Origin: Candidatus Eiseniibacteriota bacterium
GTDB taxonomy: Bacteria > Eisenbacteria > RBG-16-71-46 > CAIMUX01
DNA length: 16,482 nucleotides
Direction: 5' to 3'
Assembly (NCBI GenBank): GCA_020431745.1
Contig: JAGQHR010000014.1
Location: forward strand, 1 to 16,482
Shown: positions 1-6,850 of the stretch, one piece after another
Position numbering within the stretch: the stretch's first letter is position 1
Layout: every line of letters begins with the position of its first letter
The notes under the pieces: generated by a model
What the model saw: the letters and a program-made list of their open reading frames with translations, nothing else
Told to the model about the DNA's origin: nothing
Database searches by the model: none
Made by a program: the position numbers and the translations under genes

Positions 1-569
1 CATCGATCGCCCATGCCGGATATCTGATGATCGGGCTGACCGTCTATGCCGGCTCCGGCGACCCGGACGCGCTCGCCGGCGTCCTCTACTACCTGCTGGC
101 CTACACCCTGATGAACATCGGCGCCTTCGGCGTGGTGATCCTCTGGGGGGAGAAGGGCAAGGAGCATCTCGAGATCTCCGACTACGCCGGTCTGGGCTGG
201 CGCACCCCCGGCCTCGGTCTCGCGATGTCGGTCTTCATGATCTCGCTTTCGGGGATCCCGCCGACGGCCGGGTTCTTCGGGAAGTACTACATCTTCCGTT
301 CCGCGGTCGAGCACGGGTTCAACAGCCTGATCGTGATCGCGGTGCTCAACAGCGCGCTCTCCGTCTACTACTACCTACGCGTCCTCGTCGCCCTCTACAT
401 GCGCAAACCGATGCGTGAGCTCGTGCTCGGACGCTCCGCCCTGGTGGGCGCCGTGGTCCTGGTGTGTGCGCTCGGCACCTTCTGGGTCGGGTTCGCTCCC
501 GACTCGTTCGTGCCGGGTGTTCCCACGATCGTGAGCTGGGTCAAGGGCTCGGTCCTCGCTCTCCGTTAG
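1..569 (+). CDS. nuoN: NADH-quinone oxidoreductase subunit N, C-terminal part (5' truncated by window)
   Basis: This is the last ~189 codons of an antiporter-like membrane subunit of respiratory complex I, which couples NADH:quinone electron transfer to proton export. The reading frame is open from base 3, and the residues SIAHAGYL before the first in-window ATG (27) match the conserved NuoN stretch, so the gene starts outside the window. Four hydrophobic segments are visible. The diagnostic SLSGIPPTAGFFGKYY stretch (bases ~246-293) carries the lysine typical of NuoN/MrpD-type channels. The stop is TAG at 567. NuoN is usually the last nuo gene, and here it is followed by a 137-nt gap, consistent with the end of the nuo operon. 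NuoL and NuoM share the fold, but the motif wording and short C-terminus favour NuoN. Confidence 0.93.
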   Translation, partial: SIAHAGYLMIGLTVYAGSGDPDALAGVLYYLLAYTLMNIGAFGVVILWGEKGKEHLEISDYAGLGWRTPGLGLAMSVFMISLSGIPPTAGFFGKYYIFRSAVEHGFNSLIVIAVLNSALSVYYYLRVLVALYMRKPMRELVLGRSALVGAVVLVCALGTFWVGFAPDSFVPGVPTIVSWVKGSVLALR

Positions 570-611
570 CGTTTTGTCACGGAACGGCCAATCTCCGCTA
601 CAGAACGCTAA
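566..611 (+). terminator. Hairpin over the nuoN stop codon (possible weak terminator)
   Basis: Arms TTAGCGTTTTG (566-576) and CAGAACGCTAA (601-611) form an 11-bp stem with one U-G wobble and a 24-nt loop. The left arm includes the nuoN stop codon. No U-run follows, so this is not a standard intrinsic terminator. A second small hairpin (GATTGG 629-634 / CCAATC 641-646) lies just downstream. Confidence 0.3.
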
Positions 612-691
612 GGCGCTGCCGATCTGTTGATTGGATGGGGCCAATCCCGTCCCTCCGCAAGTCCAACGCTCGGGTGCGACCGCATCGGTCT

Positions 692-700
692 GGGAGGGAG
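692..700 (+). promoter_or_regulatory. Ribosome binding site deciding the GTG start of the cupin gene
   Basis: GGGAGGGAG lies 6 nt before GTG 707. The in-frame ATG at 764 has no such purine run, so 707 is the preferred start. Confidence 0.6.
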
Positions 701-706
701 CAGTTC

Positions 707-1117
707 GTGGCGCGCATTGGTAATCGGATCCTGCCGGGTCGATACACTCTGGGTTCGTGGAAGATGCAGGAAGCTCGGGACACGCAACAGGAGCTCGAGC
801 ACAAGGTCATCACCACCGATCGCATGACCGTGATCCGGTGTTCCTACAAGGCCGGATCGGACTTCCCGTCCCATTTCCATCCCCAGGAGCAGATCACGAT
901 CGTCGAAGAAGGTACGATCGTCTTCGAGTTCGAGGACCGGGAGGTGGTGAGCGTGACGGCGGGACAGATGATCGCGATCCCGGCGCACGTGCGACACGCC
1001 ACCCGGGTCCCCGAAGGCCAGGCGCGGGCGCTCAACCTGTTCCTGGCGGAGTCGCGCGTCGCCGGTCAGGTCCGGTCCTTCCAAGGAGAGCAGTTGCCGC
1101 TGGCCGGCGTGGACTGA
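707..1117 (+). CDS. Small single-domain cupin protein
   Basis: This is a 136-aa cytosolic protein with one conserved beta-barrel cupin domain; its substrate is unknown. Cupin motif 1 reads G50-x5-H56-F-H58-x3-Q62-x6-G69, with Gln where Glu is usual. Motif 2 reads G86-x5-P92-A-H94-V-R-H97. H56, H58 and H97 (perhaps with Q62) can form the metal site. Small stand-alone cupins of this type are often described as sugar-binding, dioxygenase-like or regulatory, and nothing here decides between them. The GTG start at 707 is chosen for its strong RBS; a start at ATG 764 (20th codon) would give 117 aa and still contain the whole domain. The gene stands alone between nuoN and a lipoprotein gene on the same strand. 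Confidence 0.8.
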   Translation: MARIGNRILPGRYTLGSWKMQEARDTQQELEHKVITTDRMTVIRCSYKAGSDFPSHFHPQEQITIVEEGTIVFEFEDREVVSVTAGQMIAIPAHVRHATRVPEGQARALNLFLAESRVAGQVRSFQGEQLPLAGVD

Positions 1118-1155
1118 TCCTTCCAACCTTCGCTCGGCAATCCTCGATCCGACAC

Positions 1156-1184
1156 CTGGACGCATCCTCGAAACGGTGTACACT
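1156..1184 (+). promoter_or_regulatory. Possible promoter of the lipoprotein-Nudix unit
   Basis: A -10-like TACACT at 1179-1184 sits 17 nt after CTGGAC (1156-1161), which matches the -35 consensus poorly. It lies in the only gap upstream of the 1234-4033 gene group. Confidence 0.25.
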
Positions 1185-1233
1185 GGCCGTGCGGGTCACC
1201 ACGCCCGCGTCTCGCCGGGGTCGAGGAGACCGC

Positions 1234-2508
1234 ATGCTCGTCCGTTACCTCTCCGCGCCGGTTCGGAAGACCCTCCGATCCGGACCGGGGCACCCGCGCC
1301 AGGGATGCGCGGACCGCCTCACCCGATCTCCGGGACCCGTCGCACCGGTTCCGCTACTCCAGGGACCCAGGAGACATGGTCCCGTCTTCCGCGGGGGCCT
1401 ACTCGCGGCGCTTCTCCTCGTCCTCCTGCTCGGTGGGTGCCACAAGAACGAGTCGCGCCCGTTGGTGATCCGGAACACGCCTCCGGCGGTCGCGGGTTTC
1501 TTCCTCCTCCAGGATCGGGCCCACGCCGCGGAAGACCTCAATCTCTCGATCACCGCGGTGGACGAAGACGGAGACGAGCTGCAGTACCGATGGTTCGCCT
1601 CCCGGGGATCCTTCCCGTTCGGTCGGGGACAGCGGTCGGTCGTGTGGCGCTCTCCACGGACGCGTGGTATCGACACGATCACCGTCGTGATCACGGACTT
1701 CCAGGACACCATCCGCGCCAGCAAGATCCTGCCGCTGGTGCTGCCCGTGGCGCCCGGGGAACCGTCCCAGATCAACTCGACAGATCTCCTCGATCTGAGC
1801 TGGGAAAAGAGTCCCGACGAGGATGTCGAGAACTGGGCGGGGTACGAGGTTTACGTGGCCGAACACAGCCTGGTCGGTCTCAGTGAGGAAGAGCTCACGC
1901 CGTACTTGGCCACGACCCAGCCGGTGCTGCCTCGCGTGCTCCGGATCACCGGATTGATCCCCGGGCGTCGCTACTACGCGCACGTGCGCGCGGCCCGGAT
2001 CTACGACGGGATGACGGAGCTCTCCGGGCCGACCCGGGAGGTCGACATGTCCCCGCGGCCGGAGGGGCCGGTTTCCGGCTTCGGGGAGTTCACGAGCCCG
2101 CTCCGGGCCGCGTTCGATCTTTCGGCCGGCTCTTTGCGGGTCCTCGATCCGGCGGATGCCAGCGGAATCGGCAGCCGGGATTTCTACCTGGGAACCGCCG
2201 ACCCCTTCGATCAGGGCGGGGATCTGATGCTCAAGAGCGTGTCCGAGCTGGCCAATCGGAACGAGGCCTGGGCGGCCCGGGTGGTCCGGTTCAAGGAGCT
2301 CACGGACGCCGACTGGACGGTCGCGACGACCGACGACACCGGATGGTCGACCAGCGTGACGGTCGTGCCCCAGGTCGTTTACGCCGTCAAGACTCCCGAA
2401 GGCAACTACGCCAAGGTGCGGGTCACCGGAATCACCCGATTCCCGCCCGATCGGATCGCCACCATGCAATGGGCGTATCAGACGATCCCGAACTACGCTA
2501 GCTTCTGA
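1234..2508 (+). CDS. Secreted lipoprotein: Ig-like + fibronectin III + possible HmuY-like C-terminal domain
   Basis: This 424-aa protein is predicted to be a lipid-anchored surface or periplasmic protein. ATG 1234 follows GAGGAG with 5 nt spacing, and no later in-frame start precedes the signal. A hydrophobic core (about 54-68) ends in the lipobox LLGGC with Cys69, after an unusually long ~50-residue n-region. Residues ~80-175 look like an Ig/PKD-type fold (acidic VDEDGDELQYRWF, then ITVVITD). Residues ~182-272 fit fibronectin type III (DLSWEKSPDEDVENWAGYEVYV ... GLIPGRRYYAHVRA, quoted in part). Residues ~290-424 (AAFDLSAG ... VYAVKTPEGNYAKVRV ... MQWAYQTIP) resemble HmuY-type haem-binding lipoproteins of Bacteroidota, from motif memory only. 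It is the first gene of a unit with the Nudix gene, 2 nt downstream. Lipoprotein status is secure; ligand binding is inference. Confidence 0.8.
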   Translation: MLVRYLSAPVRKTLRSGPGHPRQGCADRLTRSPGPVAPVPLLQGPRRHGPVFRGGLLAALLLVLLLGGCHKNESRPLVIRNTPPAVAGFFLLQDRAHAAEDLNLSITAVDEDGDELQYRWFASRGSFPFGRGQRSVVWRSPRTRGIDTITVVITDFQDTIRASKILPLVLPVAPGEPSQINSTDLLDLSWEKSPDEDVENWAGYEVYVAEHSLVGLSEEELTPYLATTQPVLPRVLRITGLIPGRRYYAHVRAARIYDGMTELSGPTREVDMSPRPEGPVSGFGEFTSPLRAAFDLSAGSLRVLDPADASGIGSRDFYLGTADPFDQGGDLMLKSVSELANRNEAWAARVVRFKELTDADWTVATTDDTGWSTSVTVVPQVVYAVKTPEGNYAKVRVTGITRFPPDRIATMQWAYQTIPNYASF

Positions 2509-2510
2509 GG

Positions 2511-3056
2511 ATGTCCGATGCTCCAGGAGACCCCGGCGCGTCCCGCCCCGCCGGCGGGTCGCCGCTCGCGGTGCCGTTCGTGAAAGCCCTGCTCCTCGCT
2601 CCCGAACGGGACCGTTTCCTGCTCCAGCGTCGCCGCAAGCCCGGCGATCCCTATGACGGCTTCTGGGAGCTCCCGGGCGGTCGGGTCCACCGGGGGGAGT
2701 CGATCCACCATTGCCTGATGCGAGAGGTCGCGGAAGAGACCGGCCTGCATGTGCAGGAGGTGCTCGGGCAGCGCGGGGAGCAAGCCTCCGATCGCCTCGG
2801 CGGCGGTGTCCGGGTACTCTCACCCCTCGTGACCGTGGAGGTGACCGCCCCCGGTCCCATCTTCGGTCAGTACTACGCTTGCCAGGCGCGCGGGACGGCG
2901 CGCGACACCGCGGAAGGAAACGCGCATCGATGGATCACGCCGGCCGAGTTCCGCGCGACGTATCTGGACGTTCCGATCTCGGAGCTCTCGACCGTCGATC
3001 TCCTCGCGATGCGTCTGATCCTCGACGACGGCCTGCTCGCGGGGATCGTCCGCTGA
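2511..3056 (+). CDS. Nudix (MutT-family) hydrolase
   Basis: This is a 181-aa cytosolic pyrophosphohydrolase of the Nudix superfamily, which cleaves nucleoside diphosphates linked to another moiety. The full Nudix box is present at residues 57-79: G57-x5-E63-x7-R71-E-V-x-E-E-T-G-L79, containing the metal-binding glutamates. The preceding FLLQRRRKPGDPYDGFWELPGG is typical of MutT/NudF-like members (only part conserved). The substrate cannot be set from sequence; sanitation of oxidised dNTPs and ADP-sugar hydrolysis are both possible. The ATG lies 2 nt after the lipoprotein stop, and the only SD-like bases (GAGG) abut it, so translation is probably coupled to the upstream gene. GTG 2571 is an alternative start that would keep the domain intact. 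Confidence 0.9.
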   Translation: MSDAPGDPGASRPAGGSPLAVPFVKALLLAPERDRFLLQRRRKPGDPYDGFWELPGGRVHRGESIHHCLMREVAEETGLHVQEVLGQRGEQASDRLGGGVRVLSPLVTVEVTAPGPIFGQYYACQARGTARDTAEGNAHRWITPAEFRATYLDVPISELSTVDLLAMRLILDDGLLAGIVR

Positions 3057-3067
3057 CCGTACTGCTG

Positions 3068-4033
3068 GTGATCCTGCCGTTGCTCGCAAGCCTGTTCGCG
3101 GCGCCGGCGTGGGGGCAACTCGTCTACGTCGAGGTGCCCGGGGCTAGACGTTCCGCTTGGGAGAACGCCGACGGGGTGCTGGGTCGACGCTTCATCGAGA
3201 CCTGTCGCACGGAAGGAACGATTCTCGATCCGAAGTCGCTCCCTGCGGGTGCGACGGCGATCCTCGACGGGTGGCGACGCGACGCCCGCGATCGGGTCGT
3301 CTGCCGGCCCGGGAATCCCGCCCGGTCCGAGGCGCCCGCCGCCGCGCCCGGTGCGCGCACCCTCGCCTTGGGGCCCGAGGGACACCGGGTTCCGCTCCTC
3401 TGGTACGGCGACGGAGCGGCGGAGTCCCGTCTGCTCGCCGATCTGCGCGCCGGGCTCGAAAGCTGGCTCCAGGAACCGGAGGATTTGCGTTGGGAGGAGG
3501 TGGGGGAGATGCTCGACCTCTCGCGGGAAGAGAACACCGCGTTTCGCCGGCTCGAACAGCCCGACCATCCGCTCTTCCGCCTGCGGGAGGCGTTCGCGGA
3601 CGACAAACGGCGCGCCAACCTCGCCCTCTATCTGCTGCGGCGGACCCGGCCGGACGCGATCGGTCTGTCTCTCGACTTGGGATCGGTGTTCGAGACGCCG
3701 GTGCGTGCCTTCTGGACGGAGCTGCTGGAAGAGCGTGCTCTGCCTTCCCACCTCCCCGACGGAGAGCAGATCGCGGATGCGGCTCTCCCGACGCGGCTCG
3801 CGGCGGAACGCCGGTTCTTCGCCCGGCGGCTCGAGGCCTCGCGGGGGAGGATCTACGGTCGGCTCGATCGCATTTTCCAAAGCCTCTACGGGGAGCTCAC
3901 GCCGTCCGGCGTTCTGGTGATCGACGGCCGGGATTCGCAGGAACCGTTCGTCGCGGTGATCGATCGGGGTGGAGATCCAGGGGCGGGCGGTCCGGCCTCC
4001 GCGCTGCGGCAGAGTCTCCCCGTCGCCCCCTGA
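3068..4033 (+). CDS. Exported protein resembling a degenerate alkaline-phosphatase-superfamily domain
   Basis: This is a protein of about 321 aa. A hydrophobic N-terminus (ILPLLASLFAAPAWGQ) looks like a signal peptide cleaved before Gln. The start is uncertain: GTG 3068 (used here), CTG 3053, or ATG 2930 inside the Nudix gene; none has a good RBS, and the two short forms lack a basic n-region. I do not recognise a named family with certainty. The layout of residues ~175-300 (a Leu-rich helix, then P195-D-A..., an FW pair at 215-216, a helix with IYGRLDRIFQSL, then VLVID286-GRD) parallels type I phosphodiesterase/phosphopentomutase-like enzymes, where the equivalents read D-x3-H-x-F-W and SDHG. 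Here the ligand positions are E209, R213 and G287, so metal catalysis is unlikely. The gene follows the Nudix gene by 11 nt and ends in a tandem repeat. Confidence 0.65.
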   Translation: MILPLLASLFAAPAWGQLVYVEVPGARRSAWENADGVLGRRFIETCRTEGTILDPKSLPAGATAILDGWRRDARDRVVCRPGNPARSEAPAAAPGARTLALGPEGHRVPLLWYGDGAAESRLLADLRAGLESWLQEPEDLRWEEVGEMLDLSREENTAFRRLEQPDHPLFRLREAFADDKRRANLALYLLRRTRPDAIGLSLDLGSVFETPVRAFWTELLEERALPSHLPDGEQIADAALPTRLAAERRFFARRLEASRGRIYGRLDRIFQSLYGELTPSGVLVIDGRDSQEPFVAVIDRGGDPGAGGPASALRQSLPVAP

Positions 4034-4135
4034 TCCGTACCCCTGACCCGTACCCCTGACCCGTACCGGCCCATCCGTACCCGCTAGTCCGTACCGGCCC
4101 ATCCGTACCGGCTCATCCGTACCGGCTCATCCGTC
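4027..4135. repeat. Eight-unit 13/14-bp tandem repeat (minisatellite) starting at a stop codon
   Basis: Three 13-nt units (CCCCTGATCCGTA, then CCCCTGACCCGTA twice; 4027-4065) are followed by five 14-nt units of the type CCGGCYCATCCGTA (4066-4135; the second of these is diverged, CCCGCTAGTCCGTA). Every unit ends in CCGTA or CCGTC. The first unit contains the TGA stop of the upstream gene. The array fills the gap between two convergent genes and stops 19 nt short of the protease stop codon on the other strand. No hairpin terminator is evident in the gap. Confidence 0.92.
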
Positions 4136-4154
4136 CTTGATGGTTCCGAGACCG

Positions 4155-6698
4155 TCAGCGGACCAGCAGGAGTGGTAACCGCGCGGTCCTTCCTTCGACG
4201 CGGGCGCGAGCCCAGTACCGGCCGGCCGGGACAACGTGCCCCCGCTCGTCGCGTCCGTCCCAGGTCCATTCGGAGAGCCCCGCCCTCCGGGGCGCGGAAG
4301 AGGCCAGCTCCCGTACCCGCCGGCCCCGCGCATCGAAGAGGGACACCTCGACGCTCGCGTCACGATCGAGGAAGAGCCGGACCAGGGTGTTTCCGCGGCT
4401 CGGATTCGGGAACGCGGTCAGGAGCGGTGCCTCTCCTGCGGGTCGCGGGGGACCGGTGCGCGCGACCCGAAAGACCGGAGGCGATTCTGCGAAGAGCGAG
4501 AACCGGGCACCGACCAGCGACGCGGGTGAGGTCACGGGCCCGCGGCACGCCACCAGCGCGTCGATGCCGTCTCCGGGGAGCTCGTTCCAATCGATGTCCG
4601 TGACCGCATCTCCCACGGTCGCCGCCCCGGCGAACAGATCGAGCCCACCGGCCCCGTCGACGGCCTGTTCGTACGTCCAGGAGAGCGCCCCGCTCACCGT
4701 GTTCCATTCGATGCGAACCGTCACCAGCTCCATGGTGCGTACACGCCAGGTCTGGTGGATGGTGACGAGACCGGCATCGAGGCGCACGGTGCACGCGAGG
4801 ACGAGGCCGAGCGGAGCGTTTTCCGCCTCGCCCAGACCTGCCGCCGCGAGCACGGGAGCGCTCTCCGGGAATCGCAAAGGAGTGGATGGTTCGCCGAAGC
4901 GAACGGTGCCGTCGCCCGCGAGGACGAGTCCCGTGGCCGGCTGTCCCATGAACGTGCCCGGGCTGAGGAAGCGGAGGGTCCAGGTCTCGTTCGTTGCCAG
5001 CTCCGCGGTGAGCTCGCGCGCGACCAGACCGCGCCGCACCAGTGCGTCGAGGACCTGCGTCCGGTCCGTGGGATCGGACGAGGCTTCCGCCGCGCGCAGC
5101 AGCGCGTCCGCCGCTTCCGGCCAGCGACTGTCTGGGTCCTGCTCCAGGAACGCGGCGAGGGCGAGCCGTTCCGCGGCCTCGGTGCCGAGGCTCTCGTGCA
5201 GATCCCACAGCAGTCCGCTCCAGATCTGCCCGTCCGTATGCGGCCTTCCCGTGAGCGATCCCGGATAGACCGCGTTCTGGTCCGTACTGCGCAGACACGG
5301 CGGGGAATAGCTGGTCGCGTCCCAGTTGCCGACGCACGGATCGTCCGTCAGCGAAGCCGCCCAGAAGTCGGAGAACCCTTCGCTGATCGCCCGGGTGTCT
5401 CCGTCTCCGAAGCCGGGAACGATCGCGTCGTGGATCGCGTGTCCCAGTTCGTGGAGGATGATGTCGCCGTCCTCCGCGTCGTCCACCCCGCCGTCTCCGA
5501 ACACGATCTCGCGCGTCGGGCGCGAGTACCAGGAGTTGTCGGCGGCCGTCCCGTGGACGCGGGGGTAGATCCGCGTGCGGAAGAGTCCGGTGAAGCCGCG
5601 TTCCTCCGCCGTCGCGATGCCGCGATCGCAGTGATAGTAGGCCATCGCCTCTTCGAAGCGGGGATCGTAGCTCGGGAAGTCGAAGACGAGGCTCGGTTCG
5701 TTCGCGAGCGGCGGACGGTCCGAGCGCGTTTCGATCCAGGTGCCGCGCAGCCGACCGCTGCCGTCCAGACGTGGGAGCGAGACCCGGCTCCGGTAACCGT
5801 CGACATCGTCTCCATCGCGGAGATTGGTGCGTCCGCTGATCACGACCGGATTGGGATCGAAGATCAGCGCCTCTCCGGTTTCTTCCGCGAGGAGGCGATC
5901 GTCGCGTACCTCCGTCCACGCACCGGTCTCGGTGTCGATGCGGACGCGCACCGGCATCGATCCGCCGGCCTCGGTCGAGAACGCGCTGCCGAGCGCGCTG
6001 CTCGCGGGATCGATCGTACCGGTGGCCCAGAGCTCCCATCCGTCCCGTCCGCGCCGTGCCTGCCACCGTACGGCCTGCAGTCCCGCTGATGACAGGCGCT
6101 GCGCCGCGCCGGTCGTGCTCGCAGACAGGGTCAGCAGGGCGGCGCGGTCTTCGAATGTCGGAACGGATCGGCACCGCCAGGCGAGCGGCCCCTCGACGCC
6201 GCTCGACCCGGTCGGTGCCGGAATCTCCTCCGCTCCGGGAGCGGAGGAGAGAAACCACTGCGGGATCCCGTCATCCGCGCTGGCACCACCATGGAGGGTG
6301 GGGTTCGTGCCGGCCCGGGATCCAACGGGGTCTCTCGAGTCTTCCTCATCGGCTCGAGCCGCCCTGACTACGAGATCGCATCCGAACACCTCGATCGGCC
6401 CCACCTGCGGTCGAATCCGCAGATACGACCCCGATGGTGTCCCCAGATCGGCGACCACGGACCAGGACCACTCCGGTCGAAACAGCCCGTCAGCCCGGGC
6501 GTGGGCCGCCCGTTCGAACGCGACGCGATCGAAGGCGCCGGAGTCCGGCGGGCCGGGAGACGGCGTTCGCCGGCCGACCAGGGCGGCCACCGCGAGCACG
6601 CACAGGAATGCCACGACGCGGACGAGCTGTTTGGCGCGTCGCGGGGGCAGAACTCGGAACGGACGATGTCCCAAAGGATTCCCGCCAGACGCTCGCAA
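4155..6698 (-). CDS. Secreted fungalysin (M36)-like zinc metalloprotease with C-terminal FlgD-type Ig domain
   Basis: This 847-aa protein is predicted to be an extracellular or surface peptidase. A basic n-region and hydrophobic core (~26-41) give an N-terminal signal or anchor. The gluzincin motif H416-E-L-G-H420 binds zinc and supplies the catalytic Glu417; E440 in ISEGFSDFWA is the third ligand, the arrangement of M36/M4 peptidases. The later stretch TGRPHTDGQIWSGLLWDL (about 72 residues after the zinc motif) is also typical of M36. The end (759-847) is a FlgD-like/sorting-tail Ig fold with FPNPSRG (763-769), VSLFDARGRRVREL and WDGRDERG...PAGRY, which FCB bacteria use on exported proteins, sometimes for type IX secretion. 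The start at 6698 is TTG without a clear RBS; TTG 6674 has a better purine stretch. A dedicated promoter lies upstream, and the gene is transcribed away from fbp's 3' end. Confidence 0.85.
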   Translation of the reverse strand: MRASGGNPLGHRPFRVLPPRRAKQLVRVVAFLCVLAVAALVGRRTPSPGPPDSGAFDRVAFERAAHARADGLFRPEWSWSVVADLGTPSGSYLRIRPQVGPIEVFGCDLVVRAARADEEDSRDPVGSRAGTNPTLHGGASADDGIPQWFLSSAPGAEEIPAPTGSSGVEGPLAWRCRSVPTFEDRAALLTLSASTTGAAQRLSSAGLQAVRWQARRGRDGWELWATGTIDPASSALGSAFSTEAGGSMPVRVRIDTETGAWTEVRDDRLLAEETGEALIFDPNPVVISGRTNLRDGDDVDGYRSRVSLPRLDGSGRLRGTWIETRSDRPPLANEPSLVFDFPSYDPRFEEAMAYYHCDRGIATAEERGFTGLFRTRIYPRVHGTAADNSWYSRPTREIVFGDGGVDDAEDGDIILHELGHAIHDAIVPGFGDGDTRAISEGFSDFWAASLTDDPCVGNWDATSYSPPCLRSTDQNAVYPGSLTGRPHTDGQIWSGLLWDLHESLGTEAAERLALAAFLEQDPDSRWPEAADALLRAAEASSDPTDRTQVLDALVRRGLVARELTAELATNETWTLRFLSPGTFMGQPATGLVLAGDGTVRFGEPSTPLRFPESAPVLAAAGLGEAENAPLGLVLACTVRLDAGLVTIHQTWRVRTMELVTVRIEWNTVSGALSWTYEQAVDGAGGLDLFAGAATVGDAVTDIDWNELPGDGIDALVACRGPVTSPASLVGARFSLFAESPPVFRVARTGPPRPAGEAPLLTAFPNPSRGNTLVRLFLDRDASVEVSLFDARGRRVRELASSAPRRAGLSEWTWDGRDERGHVVPAGRYWARARVEGRTARLPLLLVR

Positions 6699-6788
6699 AT
6701 GGCATCAACGGACGGGACGCAGGGGTACGCCCGCTCGCCGGAAGCTGCATCTTCGCGAACGTCGGAAACGGAGCTCAGAAGCACTCCG

Positions 6789-6818
6789 ATTCTACCGGTG
6801 CGGGGAGGGGCGCGGCAA
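6789..6818 (-). promoter_or_regulatory. Predicted sigma70-type promoter of the metalloprotease gene
   Basis: On the minus strand TTGCCG (6818-6813), an 18-nt spacer and TAGAAT (6794-6789) match the housekeeping consensus well. The transcript would start near 6782, leaving a leader of about 84 nt before the TTG start. It lies in the 152-nt gap after fbp, so the protease need not depend on fbp transcription. Confidence 0.5.
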
Positions 6819-6850
6819 TCGTCTTGTCAACTCGAGGTGACGTTGACGTC

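Noticed and set aside
639..646. Direct repeat GGCCAATC (586-593 and 639-646) as an operator pair before the cupin
   Set aside because: Eight bases seen twice at a 53-nt spacing, not matched to any known site; too weak to call.
743..748. TACACT as a promoter -10 inside the proposed cupin start region
   Set aside because: The only -35 candidate (TTGGTA, 717-722) has a 20-nt spacer, and the site lies downstream of the well-supported GTG 707.
1399..2823. 474-codon open frame on the minus strand opposite the lipoprotein and Nudix genes
   Set aside because: Antisense shadow caused by high GC: low-complexity Arg/Pro/Gly translation, no domain, and the plus strand encodes clear domains.
4027..4135. 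CRISPR-like array
   Set aside because: Units of 13-14 bp follow one another without spacers; this is a simple tandem repeat.
6825..6830. Perfect TTGACA on the minus strand after fbp as a -35 box
   Set aside because: Nothing resembling a -10 lies 16-19 nt downstream; TTGCCG/TAGAAT nearby is better spaced. The box is also half of a GTCAAC/GTTGAC dyad (6826-6831/6842-6847) of unclear meaning.
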